Assembly: GCA_022592435.1 (NCBI GenBank)
Contig: JABYQS010000656.1
Location: 1 to 15,942 of the forward strand
Reading direction: 5' to 3'
Length of the DNA: 15,942 nt
Source of the DNA: Cerioporus squamosus
Lineage: Eukaryota; Basidiomycota; Agaricomycetes; Polyporales; Polyporaceae
The first letter of the stretch is position 1. Each line of letters starts with the position of its first letter. Below, one piece after another: positions 1 through 9,323 of this stretch. The translations under genes and the position numbers were made by a program. The notes beneath the pieces were generated by a model. It did not search any database and was not told the DNA's origin. It saw only the letters and a program-made list of their open reading frames with translations.

Positions 1-742
1 ACACTAACGCATTAAGTATCCTCTCCTGCCGCCGCACAGCAGATTTCCCAAGTAGGCTCGCATCACCTAGTGCAGACAAAATCGGGGAGTAGTCGACGAC
101 GAAAGATCGCATGCCGTGAAACATTCTAATTGTGATTTCACTGAACCGGAGGAGCAGTGCTGACAGATGGCTGTGAGGGACCTGCGGAAACTTCGATGGT
201 TCACGACCTCTTGTATGTAGCCACCTGAACCGACTGGATCTTCAGTGATCTAACTGTCGACATGCTGCACTACCCAAGGAGATCAGTAATTGCCGGTCAG
301 AAACTTTAATCCACCCATAACGGCGGGACCGCAGCCGTCGTCATATCGAAAGACCGTGCCCGCGAAGGTGCGGGGACTTCAGCGGTAAGTGGCAGAGTCC
401 CAGAAACATCAAAGCTTCCTTCCACTGTCGCGGCACATGTCTGTGAGTGCAGTGCTTCACTGACCCATGATGAGTATCCGTGCAACTCGGTAAGTCGTGC
501 AATCACAGCTCACCCAGTCCGGAAGAGGCACAGTGACCTCGCGGTTCTTCTGTGATGATGCACGACTGCCGCGAAAACGCAAATCCGAAGTCTACGGAGT
601 TGGATAAAGCAGATGTCTTGAGATGCTTCTCGTCCCCAGCTCAGCCATGGGAAAAGGTAGCGAGAGGGGACCCAACCACGAGTTCCTTGCCTTCAATGGG
701 GGCGTGAGATGTTCGGGACCAGCTGCGAAGTGATATCATCAT

Positions 743-1241
743 TTACCTGTGTTCGGAATTGTCCCTGCCGATGATCATTCTGTCTTCTGCGGTCTCATAC
801 GGGACTTCTCGAAGCAAACTCCTGATCTTACTCCGAGAAAGCCGGAACACAGGCCGGCGGAGGTTACGAGCAAGCTGAGCACGAGTCAGAACATACTGTA
901 TGTAATCCTGATACAAGGAACGCAGAACGTACATGGACGAGAGGGCCAATATTGGCAAGCGGTAACGGCAACGCAGCTGTTGCGCGATGTGCTAGAGAGA
1001 GCACAGCCGAGAGTTCCGGCGTTTCTCCTCCAGCGTATCGCCGGGCTGCCGACTCTCACTGCACGGCACGGTATTCCACCTTGTTACCGCGTAGTGCATG
1101 TCCGAGACGCAGGTACAAACTGTCCGTCAGTTTCCAAGACGAACGATCCTGTGAGTCAGACGGCACCTCGAATCCGCACGCTCGCGATTCCTCCAGTCGG
1201 ACTGAACAACGGGCGAGCGATGACGCGTTGGTTTCTGCCAA
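743..1241 (-). other. Weak candidate two-exon coding region, unrecognised
   Basis: Two minus-strand open stretches could be joined by splicing. The first lies within 1241-1056 and runs into a possible GT..CTCTCTAG intron. The second reads in phase from just after that acceptor and stays open to 743. It encodes a basic, helical segment containing SLYQDYIQYVLTR and LARNLRRPVFRLSR, faintly like the LYR-motif proteins of mitochondria, but the classic L-Y-R triplet is not present. The opposite strand carries a 170-codon frame (749-1261), so one of the two is a shadow. I do not assign a function; this may be noncoding. Confidence 0.15.
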
Positions 1242-1990
1242 TTCGCGAGCCGGAGCCGTGATATGACAGCAGCCTCATGTGGTTATTGCATCCGTTTGAA
1301 GTGGAATGGCGGTTACAAGAAGAGCCGGGGATCATGGAAGAACAAGGAAGAGAGCAGCCAGCGGGGGGAGCCTCAAGGCTGCGTGAAGCGATCCGGATCG
1401 GCTCGTAGCTGGGTTAGCGCCTCCGGTGGCTGTCCGCTTCGCAACTTGCTGGCAGATCTCTCACCACGCAACTGCCACCATCCCAGCTAGCCCTTACCCC
1501 CACAATTCCTTTTCTTCAACGAATGGCCGAGATGCGATGTACAGTAGTCCTGGGAGCGGCATGTCACTGGGTGGGTGCTTGAGTCCTGCGCATATCTGTG
1601 CCCCTGGACGAGTTGCGGTATCTTTGGTGCGATGAAAGGACTTCTTAAGCATCAGCTCCGCGATATCTGGTCTGATGGGAGCCCAGCGTTCATCGCAGCA
1701 AAGCGACATGGAGTGCTAGAAGTGTCCCAAGGGCTCGGTGACGCACGGCTATTAGGAGAAGTCCCTTCAGCCCACGCGACACCTTGCGCGACACAGGTGT
1801 GTGTATTTGTTCTGAAGTGTTGTGAGAGCAGGGTACTTATTCCGTCACCCTCATATATCAGGGCCTCTGTGTCGCCTCGTCAGAAGTGCGAATTGCAAAT
1901 GGTCGTATGGAGACATGCGCACGTCGCATGATCCTTGCATCTAGCGGACAGGACGATGATGCGGGCTGTCGCCATTGCGAATAGGTATGT

Positions 1991-2305
1991 GTGTTTTCAT
2001 GTTGCGTATTGGCGAACAAGCTCCATGGGGCCCTGTTGCCCGCTTGGAGGCACGTCAGCTACGATGTTCCGGGTGTGCTCACGAACTTCTATCTACAGGG
2101 CTGTTCTTTCGACTTCGCATGGAGACAAATACTTCATACATGGGGCGCGGCCTGGACTCGCTTCTTCGATGCCGCAGTCGACACTTTGAACACGTTTGGA
2201 CACTACGAGATGATGAGGCGAATGAGGCCCAGTCTCACTCAGGAACTCGCACAGCTATCGCGAAGAGCGCGGACTGCGTCTGACCTGGAAACAGGGTGTT
2301 GTTGA
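1991..2305 (+). other. Weak open stretch, possible gene relic
   Basis: The frame from about 2060 to 2305 has a protein-like mix of aromatic and hydrophobic residues, for example FDFAWRQILHTWGAAWTRFF followed by a basic tail. No family is recognised. No convincing start codon context or upstream exon is visible, and a competing frame is open over the same bases. It may be one exon of a decayed gene or chance. Confidence 0.12.
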
Positions 2306-2714
2306 TGAGCTCCGGAGGCAGAGGGAGCGTCGGCTTATTGCCATAATGGGTTGGCTGCGGGGGCGGCACCGCCTGGTCGGGCGGGGCGCCGTCTACAGTC
2401 GATAGACAACGTGAGTGCCTGGTCTCTGCACGGAGAACATTATTCATGCCTTCATAGATGTCAGAATCGCTCAGCGGACTCGTAGGATCGGTATCTGGTG
2501 GTGAATCGCCGCCCATTACCCCAAACTGCGGCGCCCATGTAGCGCCCAGCGCCCGTCGCGCTCTGACTTGATGGCCACTCCCCTCCGGCGATCCAAATGT
2601 CGTATGGGTGCGGAATGAAGTCAACAAAAAGTCTATCACTGTTAGGCTGGTGAGCGGGTTACCCTCTCCGATCACTTTGAGTGAGATACAGGTCCTCGCG
2701 TACTCCCCACGCAC
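2235..2714 (-). other. Weak 159-codon open frame, unrecognised
   Basis: This minus-strand frame encodes a proline-rich segment ending in PTLPLPPELINNTLFPG, which is faintly like the start of an F-box (LPxELxxxI). The rest of an F-box is not visible downstream and low-complexity proline runs arise easily in GC-rich DNA. It overlaps the plus-strand open stretch at 1991-2305. I would not annotate it as a gene without expression or homology support. Confidence 0.12.
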
Positions 2715-2972
2715 GAGGGACGCGGTGCGTGTTTTGGTGGGCAGCCCGCCTTTCTTGCCTTAACGGGTACGTCGCTTGTATCTTATCCAGCAACCGCCAT
2801 GATGCGCATTTTGTAGACACTAGCTGCAGATCTCAAGGATATGAGTATGTTGAGATGGTATTGAGGCGCGGTATAGCCAGACGGCGTATTAAGAGTCAAC
2901 GCGTTCCGCGATGACAATGACACGGAGAGTCTTTCTCGCCTGCGTCCCGCGACCTTGGCTGGTCGAGTATCC

Positions 2973-3528
2973 CTCAGTTCAGCAACCCAGCCAGAACTTC
3001 CTACCACCTAAGCTCCAGACTCAGACTCACCATGCGATTCACGATCACGTTCACCGCTCTCGCTTCTGCCGTCGTGGTCCCCCAAGTCGCTGCGAGCCCC
3101 ACCCCTGTAAGTCTTGCTCGTAGCAATTCCCCAATGACTACTCACTGACGTCTTCCCACTCGCAGGTCGGTAGCCTCGTCACCACCGACGAGTTCCTCAA
3201 GTGGCTCGACACGACCGACGCCGAGATCACTTACATCGGGAAGCCCATCAACGGCTCCGTCCCGCGCGCCGTCCGGGACGTTATGGTCACCTACTGCAAT
3301 AAGCGCACCCAAAACGTGTGCGGAGGCACCTGTACCGTGTACAACGGGCCGGCGACGCGCCTCGCCGCCACGGCGCACGACGTGCCTTGCGGCCACGGCC
3401 AACGTTGGCTTCTGCGACCACGGAGGGTGCAGCGGGAGCTGCAACCAGCTCGCGAGATGCGGGACGCGGCTTGACGACTCGTTCTGCTCCACACCCCGGA
3501 CACATCGTCCATCATCGACCCGGCTTAA
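2973..3528 (+). pseudogene. Frameshifted copy of the small secreted cysteine-rich protein gene
   Basis: This is a decayed duplicate of the intact gene at 13159-13670. Homology starts in the 5' leader (about 2977, matching about 13100), continues through exon 1 (3032-3106), an intron (3107-3165) whose last 26 bases match the intact copy, and exon 2 from 3166. Exon 1 keeps a signal peptide but lacks three codons. In the first roughly 190 bases of exon 2 I count only ten substitutions. Between about 3356 and 3385 the fourth cysteine codon is changed (TGC to CGC) and one extra base shifts the frame, giving a foreign tail that stops at 3472-3474. The predicted product is 127 residues and keeps only the first three family cysteines in frame. 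Further small indels near the old stop suggest drift after loss of function. The similarity implies a fairly recent duplication. A truncated secreted product could still be made. Confidence 0.9.
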
Positions 3529-3651
3529 GTTAGTCGTGTGCTGTAGCCCGCATCAGATGAGTGTCCTTACTTTGTTTTGTTGGACGGGCCCTCAAGGCCT
3601 CACGGTTTGCTTGTCCTCATGACAGGGAGGCTTGCTTGTCGCACTGGCAGA

Positions 3652-4363
3652 GTACTTACCCTCTCTAACTAGACATGGTACCTCGGGGTCTGGGCAACGC
3701 AGTACAAGACGCGCCCTGCGAACGAAGTCGATGTGTTGCAGTACGTAGTCCCGAGGCACTGCGTTCCGCGGGTCTCTTCAACGTGCAGAGCGAAAATGAT
3801 CGGTCTCAGATCACGCACAACTCCGAGATTGCAGAAGGCGGCGCCAACTAATCCGTCGGCCAGAGGCAAACCCTTGCGCTCGCGCGCGCGATCTTTCGCC
3901 GCAGCAAACTCCTCATCCTTGACAAAGCCTCATCTGCGATCGGTCGGTGTATCGTGAGCGCGTCGGCATGGGACAGGAAGCTGATATTGGGTCTTCTAGA
4001 CTACCAAACGGACACCATCATCCAGAAGTCACTCCGAACGGAGCTCGGGATGGATGTGTCGCTCACGGACTGCAGACGGTCATGGATTCGGACAAAATCG
4101 TGAGTCGAAGAACCTATACGCGGGTCCTGAACTTGGGAGAGACGTCTTCGCTCACTCATGCTTGCTCTTGCAGATGGTTCTTGATGCAGGTCGCATCGTA
4201 AGTTCTCTTCTCGGATGACTTGCATCTGCCGTCTCACAAGCATGCATGCCAGGTGGAGTTCGGCAAGCCTAACGAGCTACTAAAGAACTAGAAGGGTATG
4301 CTCCGTGCTCTCGTCGATGAGAGCGACGATAAGGAGAAGCTATATGCCATGGCAAACGCATGA
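3652..4363 (+). pseudogene. Relic of an ABCC (MRP-type) ABC transporter
   Basis: Fragments of a multidrug-resistance-type ABC transporter survive in order. Positions 3652-3750 read like a loop of the second membrane domain (WYLGVWATQYKTRP, then EVDV). A large deletion then leads at about 3753 into the second ATP-binding domain (EALRSAGLFNVQSEN), the signature region (SVGQRQ) and Walker B (KLLILDKASSAI). Introns are still visible at 3943-3999, 4100-4173 and 4198-4252. The C-terminal end (VEFGKPNELLKN, then ALVDESDDKEKLYAMA) stops at 4361-4363. Damage: stop codons at 3670-3672, 3849-3851 and 4289-4291; Walker A and most of the membrane domain missing; the catalytic Glu after Walker B is Lys; the H-loop is deleted near 4064 with a frame change. 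Intact relatives exceed 1,300 residues and export conjugated compounds using ATP. This copy cannot work. Confidence 0.9.
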
Positions 4364-4624
4364 GTTCACGGGATAGTCTTGTATCCAGGAGCCCCTTCCC
4401 TCATCTTGAAGTTTGGTTGTCGTAGCCCGTACTTGGCAGCAAGTGATATGTGTTTAGCACGCCATCTGGGTTGAAATCGCACCGACGTTCACAACTGTCG
4501 CCTGTCTCTGTACCATCAATCATCGCGACGATGCTGCGTCATTATTGTTCGTGCCATGCGTCCACAGACACTGCGATACGCCACAGACAGACTCGTGCAA
4601 GACAGCGCCGCGCTCGAACAAGCT
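4364..4624. other. Short intergenic gap between the ABC relic and the esterase 3' end
   Basis: No gene is visible. The stretch should contain the 3' untranslated region and polyadenylation signals of the minus-strand esterase that ends at 4625. Confidence 0.5.
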
Positions 4625-7032
4625 TCACATGGGCCATGGATCCTCTAGGCCCAGCTTTATGAGAAGCTGGATGGCCTCCTGCCTGTACATATCGTTCGAG
4701 AGGCGGATGGAGTCGTTCCCATAGAAGTCCAGCATTGCTCGGGTCCCGAGATCATACTGGGGCCAGTAGCTCTTCGACGTGGCCCCATTCGGGTCATGGG
4801 TGTTCGCGAAGTGGATGAGGAGGTCGGCCATGTCCCCGCCGCCGTACATGTTCGGGATCTCAGAACCATGAGTCTGTCAGGATGCGTCAGCTCATGGGCA
4901 GTGCTGCGGCTGAGCGCGGGACATCGTGACGACGTACTGATCCCCAGCCGGACACCTTGTTGCGACGATAGACTGGCACGAGCAGCATCAGTCACAAGGT
5001 GACGAGATGAGAGTGTGACGGACTCCAAACGCACTGTATGTCCATACGTTCTGGCCTCTGGCCGCAAGGGTCTCGGTGAAAAACCGACGTATGGCGACGA
5101 CCCCGGCGTCGCCCATCAGAGAGGCAATGCGCTTCCACATCGGCGTGAACTCGAACTCGTCTCCAGTGCCGTACGGGGCACCTTGAGCCGGGTCGTTCGG
5201 GTACAGGTGTAGGAGACGATCCATATCGGCATCGCTGATGTTAGCGAAGTAGATGGCTCTGACGAGCTGCGCGAGCTGAGCATCGGTCCTGAACGTGGTG
5301 TCAGCGCCTGCAGAAACGAAGGTCACAGCGAAAGGCTACTTGCGTCACGTTCGAGTAGCCCAGGGTGAAGACAGTACCCTCCTCTTCTGCGTTTCCTGAT
5401 GACAGAAGGACGGCCCAAGATCTATGGCAGCCAAGTGCACCGACTGGCAGTAGCACTCACCTGCAACCACAGGAACCCTGGCAACACGACCAAGTAGCAT
5501 GGCCGGCTGAGGCAGGTCCGTGATGAAGGAGCCATCCGCATGAGGTTGCCAGCTGGTATCCATGGCACCTGCTATGTTGATTGCATCGAGCGGCGCATGT
5601 CGTATGCACTCCAGGGTGTCCACTGCGGCGGAGCAGTTGATGCGAGAGACGAAGGTATCGTAGGATTGTTGGGGAGCGGGCCGATCAATCCATCCTGCAG
5701 GCTGGACGGCACCAGACTCGGCCCAGACGGCATGAAAGAGGCCCTCGGTGTCCCCGTCGTTAGCGACCATCTGCAAGCTGGCGGAAACCGCGCCGGAGCT
5801 GAGGCCAAGTCTGTGCCCGGGCCGAATTAGTGTATGGCTCGGGCTTCAGGAGGCAATATTGCACCTACAACGTTACTCGACTAGAGTCTCCGCCAAATCT
5901 ATGGATGTACTTCTGGATCCATCGGAGGGCCTCACGCTCTGTCAAGATGAGTGTGAGCAATGCGACCACCATCAGGCAGCAGAGAATCACTCTGTACTCA
6001 CGATCTTGTAGTCCAAGGTTGCCGACTCCTGCAGTCTTCACCTCTTTACCGCCTAGGAAGCCATACGCTGGTCACTTGTCAGCTGGGAGACTCTGCCTCA
6101 CTCAAGAGTCACGGCGGACTCACGTCCCAAGCTACACAAGAGATTAGACAGACGGTCTAACGAGGAATTGATGAACAACCACACCGATAATTCATAGACA
6201 CAAAGATGACTGGTTCTCCCATGTCGATCGAGCGTCGGACGATCGTGCGACCGTCAACACTGCGGGACAGAGCATGAGATATGAATTGTTCCAGTATTAG
6301 GTCAACGTACTCGGCGCTACTACCAAACTTGAACGCTCCTGAACGTCCTGTCAGCGATTGATCATACCGATGAGCATGCGCTTACCGAAGAAGATATACT
6401 GCGAAACTGGCGTCAGCGCATATGCGACCGATGGAGAACGCCAACACACGTACTGCGATCACAGGCAATCTCATCCTGGAGCCAGGAGGGACATGCGCAG
6501 GAGCGATAACGTTCAAGTTCAGACCTGTGCTCCCGATCCAGTCAGTCCCGCATCTATTCATCAGCGCGACAGGTTGGCGACAGACTTACAATCCTCGTCA
6601 TACGGCGAAGTAGCGAAATTATTGAATATCTCGAAGTACTCAGCCATTTCAGGAGTGACCCAATCAGGAAACTGGGTGCTGTCGGTATCAAGAGAGTTGT
6701 AGCATTGGTACCCGAAATCAGTCGCGTTCACCACCCCGGTGTACGGTGCAACCGTTTTGGGGAGGTTGAGCCGCAGTTCGCCAGTACTGCGAGAGAGCGG
6801 TCAGCAGAGTCCGAGGGTCGGGCGAGGACACTCACGGAGGCTGAGCGTAGGGTATGCCGAGATACGAGTTGGTCGTGCCATCAGTCACCCCGATAACGGT
6901 GGCGTTGTCGAGTTGAGAAGAGACCACAGAAGTGGGAGGAACGGAAGGAATGGGCTGAACGGCCCAAGATGCGACGGGCAAGCACCACGCTTGCACAGCG
7001 ACGGTGAGCAGGGGCAGCGATCCCAAGCGCAT
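4625..7032 (-). CDS. Secreted type-B carboxylesterase/lipase, 14 exons
   Basis: Hydrolyses ester bonds of lipids or other esters by a Ser-His-acid mechanism; probably secreted. Exons: 7032-6836, 6786-6590, 6524-6454, 6398-6386, 6338-6311, 6259-6185, 6131-6124, 6067-6002, 5938-5869, 5810-5461, 5395-5344, 5288-5035, 4972-4938, 4873-4625. They join in one frame to 554 codons plus stop; the 13 introns are 47-65 bases. Residues 1-24 form a signal peptide. The type-B signature EDCLNLNV is at 130-137, with C94 and C132 the likely conserved disulfide. The nucleophile is S246 in GLSSG (244-248), the acid E364 in AEEEGT, and the base H474 in THGSEIP. Oddities: exons of 8 and 13 bases, a GC donor at 5343, and FFGAF where relatives usually have a double glycine at the oxyanion loop. 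Length matches the fungal Candida rugosa lipase-like family; substrate cannot be told. The intron at 6310-6260 is in frame without a stop and could be retained. Confidence 0.93.
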
Positions 7033-8104
7033 GCTGAGAAAGAGCGTGTCGAATGGACTATGGGGGATGGGGGAACAACTTCGGGCGAGGGAAAGACGAG
7101 GGGGAGGACGTCCAATTTATAGGTCGGGAGGCAGCAGATCACGTATCAGACGCGATGCCTTCCTCGCATCGTCTATCCCATACGTATACCGTAGAGTCCG
7201 CCGGTCGGAAGTTGCTTAGATCAGGAAGGCGGTCTGGGGTGGCACAATGCTGATCAGCGACTTGGGGCACGGGCGCGTGCCTGCTCGGGAGGCCAAACGT
7301 ACGCGACCTGAAAGCTCTCACCCGTTACACGCAACTCGGCTGGGGGCGGGAATGGAAACGATGCGTCGGATCCACATAGTCAGTGGCCTGATGGTCTGAG
7401 TCCGGGATGGAGCTGCAAGACCGTTCTTCGCCTCGCCCTCTGCGATCTGCACGAACACAACCAAACACCCACCAGTGTGCTGTAGCGGGGCGACATCTCC
7501 TTCAGGGCGTACAATCAGCGCATTCGACGGAGGTCAATTCTGATTGGTGAACACCGCGATCCCGCGATGCCTGCAGTTCTCGATGGCAGGGGAAATTGAG
7601 CGGCGAACAAGGCAGAAAGCGACCGGCCTTCTAGAGGGCCCTGTCACTGTGAGCCTGTGAAAGCGCCGTTAGTAAGACTTGGCGGCCAATTATTTCGAAC
7701 GTATTCAGGCACCTCAGCGGAATTGACAGGCTCGAGTCCATGGAAGACGTACTGTGATGAGTTGCAGCACAGTCCATACCGAAGCCGTCTTCGAATCCGA
7801 CCGCGTCCAAGGTGGCGTCATGGTGCTACATTTGATACGGACGGTCGCCGGCCTCGGATAACGCTGCATATCTGGGCCTTACGTCGAGAACGGGACTCCT
7901 GCGCGTGATCGCATACAGCCAGGACTGGCAGTAGGGACAGACTGCGTTCGCAGCCGCGCTCGTTTGCACACCGCACGACAGAACTTGACGAGGTGTATCA
8001 TCGTCGAGGTTTGAAAGAGGGAATTAGTATAACACAATGCCCGAGCTAGATAGATGTAAAATAGATACGCATGATGCCCCGGAGAACCCATACACCCATC
8101 CATA
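7033..8104. other. Upstream region of the esterase gene; no gene seen
   Basis: About 1.07 kb between the esterase start and the end of the next minus-strand gene. It holds the esterase TATA box and presumably its promoter, plus the 3' untranslated region of the 8105-9323 gene at the far end. Open frames here are short and show no family resemblance. Confidence 0.5.
7115..7121 (-). promoter_or_regulatory. TATA box of the carboxylesterase gene
   Basis: TATAAAT on the minus strand, 83 bases before the start codon at 7032. The spacing fits a short 5' leader and supports that start. Confidence 0.6.
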
Positions 8105-9323
8105 CTATGTCGCGCCCTCCTGCGGGTAATTCCCGCGATTTGCTGCGGCGCTCGGTCCTAGCACTGAGGGCGCGCTCGTGTGCGCTTGTAGCGGCGAAGG
8201 CGTGACGGCACGCGCAGCCAACGTGCGATAGGAAGTCGTTGCAGAGCCGTGTGCGGACCAGAATGCGTCATATGTGAGGCCGCCGCTCGAGCTAACCGCG
8301 GCAGCAGTCGTGGAAGGTATTGACGGTGCGGGAGAGGCGGGCATCGACGCAGTATTAGGTGGGGGTAAGGGTATGGGCATGGAGGATGCGGTGATAATAG
8401 ACCGGAGGGCTGCGAGCTGCGAGTCGAGGTGCTCGGTCGGCTCCATGGGATCGAAGGGTTCTCGGAAGGAGTTCTGCGCAGATGAGGAGGGTGTCGCTGA
8501 AAGTTTGGAGCCAGCTGATTGGTATAGGCTGGGTGTCGACTCCATGATGACTGTAGAGGTAGAGTCGGAGCGGGTGATGGGGTAGCGGGTCACCGAGCTG
8601 AACCCGACGTGAGGGGCGAGTGGTGTCGCGATGTGACTCGCGTCGGGATTGGGGGTTGATGGCATGGGAGGGGTGGCCGTAGAGTCAAGACTAGATGACG
8701 ATGCTATGGAACGATCCATGAGCTAGTAAGACACGGAAGAGGTACAGACATACATGTGCCACTCAGCGTCCCGTTACTCGGGCCTGCACCTGCGCTCGCG
8801 GAGGCGAAGATGTGCACGGCGGCGCCACTAAAGGACTGCTCGCGCGATGCGCTATATGAGAGAGTTGCGTGCTCTTGTTGCGGAGGATTGCTCGAGAAGG
8901 CATGGACGGAGAGGGTGCGGCCATTCCGCCGGCCGCCAGGTGAGATGACAGGATATGGACGCGTGAGGTGTGTGTGGCGAAAGTAGAGGTTCTCGACTTC
9001 GTTCAAAGTTTGCCTTTGCTGTTTCCGGAGTCACTTCACGTCTCGGTGACATGAGACATGCTTCACGCACCCATCCGTGCTCGACCTTGAGCTTCGCATA
9101 CTGCAACCGCACGCGCAGCTGGCCAGATAACTGCAAATACGTGTCGGCCATGTCTTAATCGTGCGGACTCTTGACACAGACGTACATAGTTTGCCTTGGC
9201 CTTGTCTGTGACCACCCCTTTGCCCCGTTCCAGCTTCGCCTGTCCCGACCCCCCTTCCACTTCGACTTTGCGCCTCTTGCTATCAGGTGTCGCCTGCGCA
9301 TTACTATGCAGGTTGTCTGTCAT
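8105..9323 (-). CDS. Probable nuclear protein with helical N-terminus and Ser/Thr/Pro-rich tail; frame break near the start
   Basis: Exons are 9323-9071, 9018-8754 and 8703-8105, with introns of 52 and 50 bases joining in phase. The N-terminus has a basic nuclear-localisation-like cluster (SKRRKVE, residues 15-21). Then comes a charged helical region running from DKAKANYVRLCQESARL into ADTYLQLSGQLRVRLQYAKL and, across intron 1, QRQTLNEVENLYFRH. The remaining two thirds is low-complexity Ser/Thr/Pro/Ala. The helical region crosses a one-base frame break at about 9160-9165: the frame from 9323 ends ESARL and the next frame resumes at ATG 9151. With one base removed the product would be about 371 residues; starting at ATG 9151 gives an unbroken 314. 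No splice signals explain the break. Function is not recognised; the layout suggests a nuclear regulatory or complex-forming protein. Confidence 0.7.

Larger units (their letters stand above)
1..2972. other. Long stretch without a recognisable gene
   Basis: No open frame here can be tied to a protein family. Both strands carry open stretches of 60-170 codons, about the size expected by chance in GC-rich DNA. Three are slightly more protein-like and are listed separately: minus 743-1241, plus 1991-2305 and minus 2235-2714. I see no transposon ends, long terminal repeats, tRNA or simple repeats. The region may hold degraded genes, as the stretch directly downstream certainly does. Confidence 0.5.

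Noticed and set aside
749..1261. 170-codon plus-strand frame
   Set aside because: Starts at GTG, has no recognisable motif and is antisense to another weak candidate. Not supported as a gene.
6260..6310. Reading through 6310-6260 as coding sequence in the esterase
   Set aside because: It is open and a multiple of three, but has a strong GTACGT donor, a CTAAT branch and a CGCAG acceptor, and removing it gives the expected spacing before IVRRSIDMGEPVIFVSMNYR. Treated as an intron, with possible retention.
4625..7032. Esterase locus as a pseudogene because of many short frames
   Set aside because: All 14 exons join at proper splice sites into exactly 555 codons including the stop, with Ser, Glu and His of the triad present.
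8274..8585. 103-codon plus-strand frame inside the 8105-9323 gene
   Set aside because: Antisense shadow of the Ser/Thr/Pro-rich exon; the low-complexity composition explains its openness.
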